The notes beneath the pieces are model-generated. The model did not search any database, had not been told where the DNA came from, and worked only from the letters and a program-made list of their open reading frames with translations. From positions 992,001-1,056,000 of the forward strand of contig NC_009355.1 of NCBI RefSeq assembly GCF_000092065.1: a DNA stretch of 64,000 nt, read 5' to 3'. The stretch comes from Ostreococcus lucimarinus CCE9901 (lineage: Eukaryota > Chlorophyta > Mamiellophyceae > Mamiellales > Bathycoccaceae). Shown here in pieces: positions 1 to 9,544 of the stretch; positions within the stretch are counted from its first letter, which is position 1, and each line of letters begins with the position of its first letter. A program made the position numbers and the translations under genes.

Positions 1-1684
1 CCTCTAAAGGTGGGATTTCGCAGTATCCATCAATCTTCACGCCTCGCGACTGATCCGATTTTACCACCTCGCAACTGCTTCCTTCGGGGAAATCGGTGGC
101 GACAAGTACGCCTTTAGGCTGCACATTGATCCACGCGTACGCCGTGGCCATGTTCCCAGTGTTGCATGCCGAGTCCAGGTTGTCACACGACAACAAATGA
201 TACGGGCTGACAGCCATGCGAGAGCCCGTCGCAATCGCCTTGCTATCGCCAACAACTTGAGCGGTGGTGAACGCCCAGCATCCAGAGCACATCCCCTGAC
301 TATAAATAGGACCAATATCTATCTTTTTGCGCCAATCCATGGACTCATTAAATCCTTGGGAAGTGAATTCAAATTTTCCGAGCGAGCCGACGGCGTCAAA
401 CGCGTCGTCGCGGCGATGACGAGCTGAGCTGCTGAAGGAAATCCGCGAGCGCCGGGAGTGCGGCCGAGTGGCGTGCAACGCGGCAACGTCCTCAGCGGAC
501 AAATCGCCCAGTTTCGGCAATCTCACGACGTTGCTATCCTCAACTGTCGCGTTTGCATACGTGGCGTGATCACGCGCAAACTCGTCACTTTCTAAATCAG
601 CAAAGCGCGTCACGCGCTTAATCATGCCCCCTCGCTTGTTCGTCGCCTCGATGTCTCTCAAATTCTTCAAAAACACCGTCTGCCTTCGAAAAGCCTCGCC
701 GCACGGGTACGATTTATCCGCGCAATACGTTTTCTGCTTCCCGTAACGAGCGACGAAATCGACGAACCGCCTATCTAAACCATCCTTTTTGCCAAGCCGC
801 GCTTCATCCGCTTCGTCCGTCGGCGCCTCGACGGACGGCGTTTGCTTCTCCTTTTCCGCCTCGTTGTCCACAACCTTAGCTCGCACCACCTTCGCCCGCT
901 TCGCGTTCGCATCGACGTTCGACTTTTCTACCGTCGACGCTTCCGCGGATTGCGGGTTTTTGCTCTGATTCGCTGCCGACTTCGCCTTGGTCGGCTTGAC
1001 GCCCAACGCCGCGACCTCGACGCCGCGCTTCTTGTGATGCGTTCTTCGCTCGTACGCCACGTGCCTTTGCTCAAACTCCTCCTCAGTCAAATCAGCGAAC
1101 TTGCCAACGCGCATGCGCATCCCATTTGGCGGTACATTCGCGTTATGTGCGTCCACCTTGGCCACGTTTGCCTCGAAAATCCTCTCCCTTCGCAGACTCT
1201 CCTCGCACGGCAGTCGTTCCTCACCGCAATACCTCTTCGCCCGTTCCCCGTGACGCGACAACCACGCCAAAAACCGATCACCGTGTCGCGCCGGCGCATC
1301 GACGCCGTCCCGATCGTCCCCACCCGCGTCCGTTCGCGTCGTCGTCGTCGCTTCCGCGTCGTCCGTCTTCAACACCCTCTCGGTCGCCCCGAGTTCGATC
1401 GCATCCTTCCTCTTCACCCGCGCCGCTTCGTCCAGCGCCTGCGCCCAGACGCTTCCCGGGATTATGAGTTCGTTCTCGATCGCCGCCGCCGCGCGCACGT
1501 CCGGGTCGATCAACGACGCCGCGGTCTCGCCCTTGACGTAGTGTCCAAAGCTCAGCAGCGGGGCGTCGGCGTCGACGTCGTCGGCGCTCGCGACGGCGCG
1601 CGCGACGGCGTCGATCGCGATCGCGACGATCGCGATTGTTTTGACGGCGCGCGCGGCGAAGCGCGCGCGGCGACCGCGGCGCAT
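1..1684 (-). CDS. Papain-family (C1A) cysteine protease with two I29 prodomains, 3' end cut off
   Basis: Secreted or vacuolar cysteine endopeptidase of the cathepsin/papain clan. The frame is open from ATG at 1684 to the window edge (561 codons). Residues 1-34 form a basic then hydrophobic signal sequence. An inhibitor I29 prodomain at about 136-210 has a perfect ERFNIN pattern (E162, R166, F170, N173, V176, N180) and KFADL. A second at about 306-380 repeats it (E330, R334, F338, N341, I345, N349) and RFADL. A Lys/Ala-rich linker separates them. The mature enzyme starts near 440; the oxyanion Gln is Q463 and the catalytic Cys is C469 in CSGCWAF. Catalytic His and Asn lie beyond the window. 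Known for the family: I29 folds into the active-site cleft and is removed on activation. Inferred: both copies act as intramolecular inhibitors or chaperones. Confidence 0.9.
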   Translation of the reverse strand, partial: MRRGRRARFAARAVKTIAIVAIAIDAVARAVASADDVDADAPLLSFGHYVKGETAASLIDPDVRAAAAIENELIIPGSVWAQALDEAARVKRKDAIELGATERVLKTDDAEATTTTRTDAGGDDRDGVDAPARHGDRFLAWLSRHGERAKRYCGEERLPCEESLRRERIFEANVAKVDAHNANVPPNGMRMRVGKFADLTEEEFEQRHVAYERRTHHKKRGVEVAALGVKPTKAKSAANQSKNPQSAEASTVEKSNVDANAKRAKVVRAKVVDNEAEKEKQTPSVEAPTDEADEARLGKKDGLDRRFVDFVARYGKQKTYCADKSYPCGEAFRRQTVFLKNLRDIEATNKRGGMIKRVTRFADLESDEFARDHATYANATVEDSNVVRLPKLGDLSAEDVAALHATRPHSRRSRISFSSSARHRRDDAFDAVGSLGKFEFTSQGFNESMDWRKKIDIGPIYSQGMCSGCWAFTTAQVVGDSKAIATGSRMAVSPYHLLSCDNLDSACNTGNMATAYAWINVQPKGVLVATDFPEGSSCEVVKSDQSRGVKIDGYCEIPPLE

Positions 1685-1788
1685 CGCGCGCGGGCGTGTG
1701 CCGACGATCAAAATCAAAATCAAATGACTTTCGGGGTGTTGAGCTTTTTGAGACGAAGGCGCGCCGAGCTACGATTTCAGTCGTCTTC

Positions 1789-3481
1789 TTACAATTCTGA
1801 GTCTACGATGGGCGCTAGCGCCGCTCGAGCGTCTTCGATGACGCGATTCAAGTCGTGCGGGGCGCCGGCGATGAGCCTGGCGAAGGCGCGGACGAGGAAT
1901 GGGGCGGCGGCGTCGAGGTAGGCGCGGACGCACGCGAGGAAGGCGGCGCGCGCGCGGTCGTCTCGAGCCGCGGATGCATCCTTGGATTGGCCGTGCGCGA
2001 GCAAGGAGGCGGTGGCGCGGCTGAACGCAGACTCGAGGGAACGTGCGAGCCGAAGGTTGAGCTCGAGGGCGGGGGTGAGGTGTCGAAGCTCGTTGTACGC
2101 CAAGAGGACGCCGTTGACGAAGGCGGCGAGCGGGACGTGATCGGCCAACGTCGCGGGCGGACCCTCGACGTTATCGCCTGCCTCTGTTTTCGCAGCCAAA
2201 GGTGTGGATTCAGCGGTGGACGATGCCGCCGTCCATGTCGCCGATGCGAGCGCGCGCTCGAAATCATCACCCGCGGAAGCGAGCGCGGCGTCGAAGACGG
2301 CCATCGCCGCGTCGCCGAACACAGGGCGCAACAGCGGCCTCGTGTCCAATCCCACGCGCGCCAAGCTCGTGCCGCAATACTCGCAGTGCTCGTACACCGA
2401 CGCCAGCGCTCCACCTTCGTACACGCGCGGAAGCGTGGCCTTGACTAAGTCCAAATATTTGGAGATCCTATGCGTTGCCCAGCTGTACAACAACGCGCCG
2501 CCGTCTTCGCCCGCGTCGTCACCCGCTTCGTCTGAAAATATCGCCCTATACTGCATGACGACGTCGAACAGCGACACGCGATGGGTGTCCGTGAGCTTTT
2601 TCAAGTACTCGTATGCGTTCGTGTCATCCAACTCCCCGACCGTATTCGCGATGTACTCTTCTCGGCACGCCAAAAACGTCCTGCGCAGCGTCGTCTCGTC
2701 GTACGCGCTCAAACGCCTCAAATACCCCACCATCCGCAAGCACTCCGGCAACTGTATTCCCACTCGCAACCGCGCTAACAATGCTCGCAACATCTCCGCA
2801 CTCGACGCCCGCGCCTCGTCCGCTAACCTCTTCACCAACGCAATATCCCCGTGCGTCGCTTCCATCTTCGCCACGAAATTTTCCAAATCCAGCGCCTCGT
2901 CGTAGTGCCCGTTCCGCACGCACGCATCCAGCAACTTCGGCACCTCCAGCAATTCCGCCACCGCCCCAGAGTTATTCATCAGCGTCCGATTCATCGCTCG
3001 CGCTTTCGCGATCTCTTTCGCGCCTTTCACGAATCCATCGCATCCGCGCTTCAAATCCGGCAGTTGCGCCTCGAGCGTCTCCAACAGCGTCGCCGCGTCC
3101 TTCACCTCCGCCCTCACCGCCGCGTAGCACGCCGCGGCGTCGATGTACGCGCGGTAGTTTCGGACGCTGACGTCTTCAAGTCGTCGTTTAGCGCGCGCGG
3201 CGTCCTCTTCGAGTCGTTTGGGTTCCTACGCCGCGGAAAGATCATCACTCGTCAGTGGGCGGTCGGGACATTTCGTGAGATTTCGTCAAAGAATGCGTCG
3301 TCGCGCGCGCGTGGGCGAGCGCGCGCACCTCCGCGAGGTTCTCGACGCCGCGAGAGAGTAGCTGTGCGACGTAAGTCGCGTCGGAAGGGTGGCTCGACGT
3401 CATCGAGCGCGCGAGGCGCGACTTGAAGTGAGGATTACTGGACGCGCGAGGCGAGCTCGTCGGGGCGCGCGTCGGACTCAT
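1789..3481 (-). CDS. COG8: Conserved oligomeric Golgi complex subunit 8 (Dor1-like), two exons
   Basis: Subunit of the COG tethering complex for retrograde vesicles at the Golgi. Exons are 3481-3329 and 3225-1789, giving 529 aa. The splice joins NLAE to EPKRLEED in phase 0, restoring the conserved Dor1 N-terminus (TYVAQLLS, then NYRAYIDAA). The core pattern GIQLPECLRMVGYLRRL and the TDTHRVSLFDVVMQYRAIF stretch match Dor1. The 103-nt intron starts GTGCGC and ends TAG, with ACTGACG 27 nt before the acceptor. An in-frame ATG at 3403 would give 503 aa and is nearly as plausible. The stop reads TTGTAA, so the last codon and stop hold a TGTAA pentamer like green-algal poly(A) signals. Confidence 0.85.
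3226..3328 (-). other. Intron of COG8
   Basis: Spliceosomal intron of 103 nt on the minus strand. Donor GTGCGC follows the exon end GAG, and the acceptor TAG precedes GAACCC. ACTGACG sits about 27 nt upstream of the acceptor. Removing it joins two frames into one continuous Dor1-like protein. Confidence 0.8.
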
Positions 3482-3575
3482 CGATGTCAAAACTCGTTGT
3501 AAATTACACACTAAGCGCGCGCGCTGTAAAAATGAAAGATATAAGTAAGTAGTAGTAGGCAAAGAGGGAGAGAGA

Positions 3576-6290
3576 TTACAGGAGAGTGGCCCAAGCCTTG
3601 GCGGGCTGGACGCCGCGAGGGGCGTCGGCGGCGCCGCCGGTAGCGAGGGACGGAAACGCCTCCTCGCATTCGACGACTGGGACTCTCGTTTTGCCTTTAC
3701 GCGAACGAACGCGCTTGGTCTTGGACTGTGCGTTTGATGAATCGTTCCCGGCGGCGGAATCGTCGGACTGCGGGGTGATGGTGTGCTCCCCGGGAGACCC
3801 TTCCATCGGCGAGGACTGGGAGGAGTCTTCGGCGACGAGCGCTGGCGTCTTGGGGCGATCGTCCACGACGGGTTTCTCCGCGTTGGCCTTGAGAACGTCG
3901 ATAGGTGCTGATCCTTTCGGACCCCACGAAGGCTTTACCGTCGATGGCGTCGCCGCCACGTCGTCAAGCGAAGCCGAAGATGTATCCGTCAACGCGACAT
4001 TGACAGCCAGCTTGTCCTCGATGTCTTTTTTCAGCATGGCCGCCATCGTGACTGCTTTGTCTTCCTCGCTCGTCGGCTGCTCGTTCATGAACTTGGCCGG
4101 AAGCTTTGCGACTCCGCTCCACGCTTGTGGAAACGTGGGCGACGGCCTCGGCGATCGAGTTCGCCGCGGCGCGTCATCCTCGATCGAGGATGACGCCTCT
4201 TTGGCTGGATCGACCTCTTTGGCTGGATCGACGTGCGGAAAGTGCGCGCTCATATCCTCGAAAACAGCAGTAGAGTTGTTGTCGCTCGCGTAACCACGCT
4301 TCGCCGTGCCCAGTGGCGGCACTCCCGGAGGAGGAGGTGGTGGAACAGCCGATTGGAAACTTTGTTGCGCCGCGCTCTTGCTCGCCTTGTTGCTCCTAGA
4401 CGCGTTTCGAGAACGGTTGTACGGAGGACGATTACCGTTGCCTCGTCGATTATTGTTGTTGGAACTTCGACGCCGGTCATCACCACTTCGTCTTGCCGCG
4501 ATCGTTCGCTCGTGCGCGCGTCGGTGGTGGAACACACCAAAAGCCAAATGCTCACGAATGGTGTCAAGACATCCGGTAAAGATGTCATTGATGCCCGGCG
4601 CGGTGGCGTCCTCGGGGATGGGCGGCTGCTTACTATCTGCACCATCGCACGAGTCGTGCTGTTCGCCAGAATCGTCCGAAAAAAAACTCTGAGGCGGTGA
4701 TGTGGACATTTGCGCGCTGTCGTCGTCGATTGATCGTCGCTCGTCACTCGTCGGAACTCGCTGCTCATCCCCGAGAGCGTCCCAGCGACCCCAGTGGATG
4801 CCGCGCTCTTGTTCAGAGAGTGAACCCATGGACTCGCTTCGCTTGTGAAGACCGCCGCGCTCTGGCGAGGGTGGATCGCCGAGCGTGGGCCAATGGTTCG
4901 CCGCGACGGCTGACGACTCGTCGGCTTCCGCGTCCTTCGACTCCGAGTCTTCCATGTTCAGCTGTCTCGGTTGTAACTCGTCCACGACCGAGCGCGTGTG
5001 AGGATGCGTCGCGAGCGCGGTCGCCGGTGTCGTGCCTTCGACGAGGCAGCTTCTCGAACGTAAAGCGATGGCGCTTGTCGGCATTCCCATGGGCGTCATT
5101 GAAACCTCATCGGCGTGCGAGCATCCCCCCGGCGTGTCCGGCGCGTGCGGAAGCGGGTAAAGTAAACGCCTGTGACGTAAGATGTTCCCAAACATTTCCA
5201 CGAACCCTCGCAACACACCGACGTCATCGCGCGCCGCAGAAGAGGCCATCAGCGCATCCAGACGTTGCGCTCCAAGCTTGAGCGCCGCGCGCACGCGTCT
5301 ATAATTGCCGCAAGATACAGAGCGGCCTAAGTTGTTATTGGGTAAAAGAGGATCGATGATGTTCATGTACTTCACGGTCACGGGCGCTGAGCTCGCCGCC
5401 GCGCGCATGAACTCGCAACTGTACGTCGACAACATCGTCCGCATGAACTCTTCGGTGATCAAACCACCCTCCAGACACTCGTCGGGCGGCGTCGCGATGC
5501 CCTCGATCGCCACCGGTCCGTGAATCGTGAGCGCGTAGCCTTCCCAATCAAACTCGGCGAAAACGCTCAAAAGCTTGTGCAACACGGACAACGGGCACGT
5601 CAAGTCGGCGTGATACTTGTTGATGATGTACAAAACGAGCGTCTCCAACGCGTACGTGGAAATCAAGGCGTGATGCGCTCCTAAGATGCGCCCCTCGTAA
5701 AATCCCCAAGCCTTGACGAGAATGATCGAGCGCACGAACAAATCGTCCCTACCGATGAACGCGTTCATCTCTTCTAAAAATCCGAGCGACGCCAAGCCAC
5801 CAAACTGATTGGCGCTCACGTCCACCATCATCCCGTCCACGATGCACTTCATCAGCCGTACCTCTGCGTTGATCACGCTCACCTCACTCACCGCGAACTC
5901 GTGGGGCGGATCCGCCTCCGCCTCCGCCTTCTCGATGTGTTTCCTAAACTTGGTCGTCCACTGCGCCTTATCGATCACGCGATGATCACCCAGCAAGCAC
6001 ACGTCGATGTCGCCGTCCGGAAGATACGCCCGCAGCGGCACGCTCCCGTACGCGCTCACCAGCGTGTGCGCCGTCCCGAAGCACTCCTGCGCCAACTGTT
6101 TGATGTGCTCAAACACCGCCCGTCGCCGAATCTCGCTCATCTCCGTCGGCCGCAGCGACGCCACGAGCTCGTTCGTCAGCGTCTCCAGTCCGCCCGCGTC
6201 CCCGCTCGCGCTCGCGCGTCCGCTCCCCGCGCTCCGCTCCCGTTTCGCCCCTCCCGGCGCGCGTTCGCTCGCGTACGGGCACCTCGACAT
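3576..6290 (-). CDS. Nucleotidyltransferase-fold protein (PAP/OAS1 superfamily, non-canonical poly(A) polymerase-like)
   Basis: 904 aa. The N-terminal half has the polymerase-beta nucleotidyltransferase signature: G82-S83 then D94 and D96 in PDGDIDV, with a third acidic residue in the later VDVSANQFGG strand. A PAP/OAS1 substrate-binding region follows (ILVKAWGFYEGR, ALETLVLYIIN). It resembles the plant family of nucleotidyltransferase proteins of uncertain substrate. Residues after about 400 are long, Ser/Asp-rich and probably disordered, with a PPPPPPG run and a VDPAKE hexapeptide present twice. The C-terminus ends in a conserved-looking AKAWATLL. The start ATG at 6290 is the first in frame; the stop codon lies in CTGTAA. 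Substrate is unknown; RNA tailing is an inference. Confidence 0.75.
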   Translation of the reverse strand: MSRCPYASERAPGGAKRERSAGSGRASASGDAGGLETLTNELVASLRPTEMSEIRRRAVFEHIKQLAQECFGTAHTLVSAYGSVPLRAYLPDGDIDVCLLGDHRVIDKAQWTTKFRKHIEKAEAEADPPHEFAVSEVSVINAEVRLMKCIVDGMMVDVSANQFGGLASLGFLEEMNAFIGRDDLFVRSIILVKAWGFYEGRILGAHHALISTYALETLVLYIINKYHADLTCPLSVLHKLLSVFAEFDWEGYALTIHGPVAIEGIATPPDECLEGGLITEEFMRTMLSTYSCEFMRAAASSAPVTVKYMNIIDPLLPNNNLGRSVSCGNYRRVRAALKLGAQRLDALMASSAARDDVGVLRGFVEMFGNILRHRRLLYPLPHAPDTPGGCSHADEVSMTPMGMPTSAIALRSRSCLVEGTTPATALATHPHTRSVVDELQPRQLNMEDSESKDAEADESSAVAANHWPTLGDPPSPERGGLHKRSESMGSLSEQERGIHWGRWDALGDEQRVPTSDERRSIDDDSAQMSTSPPQSFFSDDSGEQHDSCDGADSKQPPIPEDATAPGINDIFTGCLDTIREHLAFGVFHHRRAHERTIAARRSGDDRRRSSNNNNRRGNGNRPPYNRSRNASRSNKASKSAAQQSFQSAVPPPPPPGVPPLGTAKRGYASDNNSTAVFEDMSAHFPHVDPAKEVDPAKEASSSIEDDAPRRTRSPRPSPTFPQAWSGVAKLPAKFMNEQPTSEEDKAVTMAAMLKKDIEDKLAVNVALTDTSSASLDDVAATPSTVKPSWGPKGSAPIDVLKANAEKPVVDDRPKTPALVAEDSSQSSPMEGSPGEHTITPQSDDSAAGNDSSNAQSKTKRVRSRKGKTRVPVVECEEAFPSLATGGAADAPRGVQPAKAWATLL
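4171..4196. repeat. Perfect 26-bp palindrome inside a coding region
   Basis: Two exact 13-bp arms meet at a central TCGA with no spacer. It is embedded in the disordered part of the nucleotidyltransferase gene, where it encodes the Ser-Ser-Ile-Glu-Asp-Asp stretch. Confidence 0.95.
4196..4231. repeat. 18-bp tandem duplication (two copies)
   Basis: Two exact head-to-tail copies at 4196-4213 and 4214-4231, abutting the palindrome at 4171-4196. They give the repeated VDPAKE hexapeptide and keep the reading frame. Confidence 0.95.
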
Positions 6291-6739
6291 CGTCGTCCGT
6301 CGTCCGTCGCGCCCGTCGCCCTCGCCCGCGTCCCTCTCGCGTGCCTTTCGCGCGTCGTCGGCGTCGCGCGTCGGCGCCGCTCGAATCCGTCGTCGCGTCG
6401 CGATCGCGTCGGCGTCGTCGTCTCGCGTCGATCGCGCGCGCCGTCGGGTCGATCGCGCGCGAGAGTTCGCCCGCGCGCGCGTCGCGCGCCTCGGCGCGCT
6501 CGCGCGTCGTCGTCTCGCGCCGGCGCCGTCGCGCGCGCGGTGCCGCCCTATCCGGACGGGGCGTCGCGCGCGTGATTCCGCTGTCTCACTGTTTGCCCAT
6601 AGGATGGGCGTCCGCCGCGGCGACCGCGCGTCGCGCGCCGCAGAGCGCGGCGCGCGGCGACGCGAGCGCGCGTTTTCGAAGGCGCGACTCGCGCGCGCGC
6701 GGCGACCGCGACTCGCGCGCGCGCGCGGGCGCGACGGCG
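6291..6739. other. Divergent intergenic region between nucleotidyltransferase and Frizzled-CRD-like gene
   Basis: About 450 bp between two divergent ATGs. It is extremely CG-dinucleotide rich with many CGCGCG runs, so long Arg/Ala-rich open frames arise by composition. I see no domain, RNA gene or TATA box. It probably contains both 5' UTRs and a shared promoter. Confidence 0.5.
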
Positions 6740-7399
6740 ATGGCGCGGCGACGCCAACGTTCGAAGTGGCGGTTGACGACGACGCTGACGGCGACGACGC
6801 TCGCGACGGCGATCGGACGCGCGCGCGTGGGCCGAGCGCAGTTCCAGCGCGCGACGGATTACGAGTATCGCGTGTGCGCGGAACAGCCGGGAGAGTACGC
6901 GACGACGCAGACGGACGGGACGACGGCGACGCGGGCGCGGTGCGTGTCGCTGGACGCGGGCGAGCTCGGGTTCTGCGCGGGGATCGCGTACGACGCGTGC
7001 GTGCGCACGAATCCGCCGTCGACGCAGGATAAACGCGTGCTGAGCGCGTTCGAGAGGATGACGAAGATGCAAAGCGCGATGGCGCCGGAATTAGCGGGGG
7101 AGCCGACGTGCCTGGTGGTGATGGCGGAGTACATGTGCGCGGTGGCGTTTCCGAGGTGCGATCCGGATCCGTTGGAGGCGACGAAGTACAACGAGGTGCC
7201 GGCGTGTTGGGATTATTGCACGAATTCGGTGTTCGGGTGCACGGGGGAGATGGCGACGGCGATGGACGTGTGTAATCGTTCGGTGTACGCGGGGGTGGTG
7301 GTGGCGCAAGACAGGCCAGACGTTAAGTGCGTGAGCGGGGCGGGCGAGTTGGTGTTGATCACCGTCGCGATGATGACCGTCGCGCTCGTGCTCCTGTAG
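6740..7399 (+). CDS. Secreted Frizzled-CRD-like cysteine-rich protein A
   Basis: 219 aa from ATG 6740. This start is chosen because a basic N-terminus and hydrophobic segment follow (residues about 12-33, ending GRAQ, a plausible signal peptidase site). The ectodomain has 12 cysteines, with spacing C-x10-C-x7-C, then C-x8-C-x6-C, then C-x3-C-x6-C. The last two are the spacings of the Frizzled cysteine-rich domain. The C-terminus is a short hydrophobic tail (ELVLITVAMMTVALVLL) without a cytosolic extension, suggesting a GPI signal or tail anchor. It faces a paralogue at 7445-8296 tail-to-tail with 45 bp between stops. Ligand and role are unknown; a Wnt-type function is not implied. Upstream in-frame codons to 6341 are Arg-rich and probably noncoding. 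Confidence 0.7.
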   Translation: MARRRQRSKWRLTTTLTATTLATAIGRARVGRAQFQRATDYEYRVCAEQPGEYATTQTDGTTATRARCVSLDAGELGFCAGIAYDACVRTNPPSTQDKRVLSAFERMTKMQSAMAPELAGEPTCLVVMAEYMCAVAFPRCDPDPLEATKYNEVPACWDYCTNSVFGCTGEMATAMDVCNRSVYAGVVVAQDRPDVKCVSGAGELVLITVAMMTVALVLL

Positions 7400-7444
7400 A
7401 TTTGGGTTTAGCTAGGTACCCGTACTGTACAATACTATCGCGCG

Positions 7445-8296
7445 CTAAGCTGCTATCGACGCGAACGACGCGAAAACCGTCGCGGCGAACAACGCGACTC
7501 GCGCGCTCGCGAGGGCGGCGCCGCCCGTGCACTTACCCGGCGACGGCTCGAAAATCGCCGTGCCGTTTTCCCCGTTCGGTTTCCTGCCGTAAATATAATT
7601 CCCATTCGCTTTCCCTTCGGCGTCGTTGTAGTACGTGCCGTTGCCGTCGTACGAGCCGCCCGTGTAAAACGTCGCCGGCGTGTTTCCGCCGAAATCTTGC
7701 TCCTCGTACTCCAAACCACAGTTTATGAACGCTGAGTTCGCCTCCCCGCACGATTTTTTCACCGCGATGCACGTCGCCGTGCACGTGGGCATGAACCGCG
7801 TCTCGTCCACGTTGCACCGACTAAAGTATTCGAAACAAAACCATCGTCGCAGCGTCGCTCGACACCCCGCCGTCGGTTCGAACGTCAGCTGTCGAATCAA
7901 ATTCAAGTACTGCTTTCGCAGCGCTTGCTCCATCAGATCCACGCTCGCTTGATCGCTCGTCCCCGCCGCCAGCGTCGCCGCGCTCCCTCGTTTACAAAAC
8001 GTGTACTGCACGCGTTCGTCGCAAAACTCGAGCGTCACCGCGTCGCTCGACACGCACCCGTGTCGGCACTTGAAGTACTCCGCGGAGTCCGTGGAGCCGC
8101 CGATCGCGGAGGCGTCGGCGAAGAAGTCGGCGCTGACGTCGGTGTTGATGTTGGAGACGTCGAACGACAGGTACGGATGCGGCGACGACGCGCTCGTCGC
8201 GTCCGCGCGCGCGAGGCGAGCGAACGCCGCGCACGAAGCGATGAGCGACGCGACGACGCGCGCGCGGGCGCGAGGACGAGGACCCGCGCGCGACAT
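7445..8296 (-). CDS. Secreted Frizzled-CRD-like cysteine-rich protein B (paralogue of A)
   Basis: 283 aa from ATG 8296. A signal peptide follows the start (hydrophobic VVASLIASCAAFARL, then ARADA). Twelve cysteines have spacings matching protein A: C-x10-C-x8-C in CVSSDAVTLEFC, C-x8-C-x6-C in CRATLRRWFCFEYFSRC, and C-x3-C-x6-C in CTATCIAVKKSC. An Asn/Gly/Tyr-rich stretch with several N-x-S/T sites precedes a hydrophobic C-terminal tail, consistent with a GPI-anchored glycoprotein. The open frame continues upstream to 8566, but that part overlaps the 3' end of MFAP1 and has no membrane logic, so the internal ATG is preferred. The shared CVSxDAxxLxFC motif makes common ancestry with A likely. 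Confidence 0.7.
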   Translation of the reverse strand: MSRAGPRPRARARVVASLIASCAAFARLARADATSASSPHPYLSFDVSNINTDVSADFFADASAIGGSTDSAEYFKCRHGCVSSDAVTLEFCDERVQYTFCKRGSAATLAAGTSDQASVDLMEQALRKQYLNLIRQLTFEPTAGCRATLRRWFCFEYFSRCNVDETRFMPTCTATCIAVKKSCGEANSAFINCGLEYEEQDFGGNTPATFYTGGSYDGNGTYYNDAEGKANGNYIYGRKPNGENGTAIFEPSPGKCTGGAALASARVALFAATVFASFASIAA

Positions 8297-8415
8297 CGTC
8301 GAGACGACGGACGCGAAGTGACGCGCGCGCGTCGAGCGCCGCGAGGGGAGCGTAGCTATTTCGTCGTCTGATGTTTCAACGGATTTCAACGCCGAGGAGC
8401 GAAGGGGCGTCGCGG

Positions 8416-9506
8416 TCAGGCGCGTCGCGCGGCGTCGCGAAGGCCGCCCTGCTTGGCGAGCATTTTGTCTTTGATGGCGCGGACGCTCTTGTCGCGGCCG
8501 GACCATAAATCGTCGTCGTCGCCCTTTCGCGCCGCGCTCGTGTCTTCCGCGGCCAAGTGCGTCCATTTGGTTTGGCCGGCGCGACCGAATTTTCCCTTGC
8601 GAACTTGCATGGCGGCGGGGAGGATGGACTTGTCGAACTTTTCCTCCGCCGTCGGGGCGGAGAAGTCGCGCTTGTAAATTTCATCTGGGCCCGCGGTGCC
8701 GAACGCGTCGTCGGCCGATTCTTGGAAGAACGCGCCCTTGTGGTAATACTTCTGCATGAACGCCATCTTGGGTTTTTCCTTTTCCTGCTCCGCGCGTTTC
8801 GCGAGGCGTTTGGCGTGATACAAGTCGCGCTCTTCCTCGGTCATCGAGCGGATGCGTTCTTGCTCTTCGCGTTCGCGGAAAATCAATTCGCGCTGGATCC
8901 TATCCGTTTTCAAACGCTCGAGCTCGCGGGACTTCCACGCGTCGAATTCGAGGGCATCGTCGAGCTCGTCGTCGGTGTCCACGTCGCTCGGTTCCATCTC
9001 GTCCATCGCCGCCGCGAGAGCCTCTTCGCGCTTGACTTCGACTTCGACCAACTTTTTGCTCTCCGCCTTCTTCGCCGCCTTGGCCGCCTCCGTCTTCGCC
9101 GCCTCGGCGTCGAGTTCGGCCAGCATCTTATCCCGCTCCTCGATCGTGTCTCGCTCAATCTTACGCACGAACACGGGCTTGAACATTTTCCGCGCGCCGC
9201 CGCCGCCGGAATCGCTCGCGTCGCTATCCGTCTCGTATTCGCTATCCGTTTCGTACGACGACGACGACGCCCCACCGTTCCCCGGTTCGCCCGTCGCCAA
9301 CGCACCGTCGCGTCGCGCTACCGCAACCGCGCCGCCCGCGCCGCCGTCCTCCGCATCCTCCTCGTCGTCGTCCTCCGCGCGTTCCGTCTCTCGAGCCGCC
9401 GCGCGCGCTCGAATCGCCGCCCGTCTCGCGTCTCGCGCCTCCTCGTCCTCGCTCTCCGACGAGCTCGCGTCGCTCGCGCTCGACGACGCGTTCCCTCGCG
9501 CGCGTC

Positions 9507-9544
<38 letters not shown>

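Noticed and set aside
842-1921. 359-aa open frame on the plus strand
   Set aside because: It begins with TTG rather than ATG, is Arg-rich and lies antisense to the cysteine protease whose motifs are unmistakable.
6341-6739. Long N-terminal extension of Frizzled-CRD-like protein A
   Set aside because: Arg/Ala-rich leader without a signal; ATG 6740 is followed by a good signal peptide.
8297-8566. N-terminal extension of Frizzled-CRD-like protein B
   Set aside because: Would overlap MFAP1 3' coding sequence and hides the signal peptide that follows ATG 8296.
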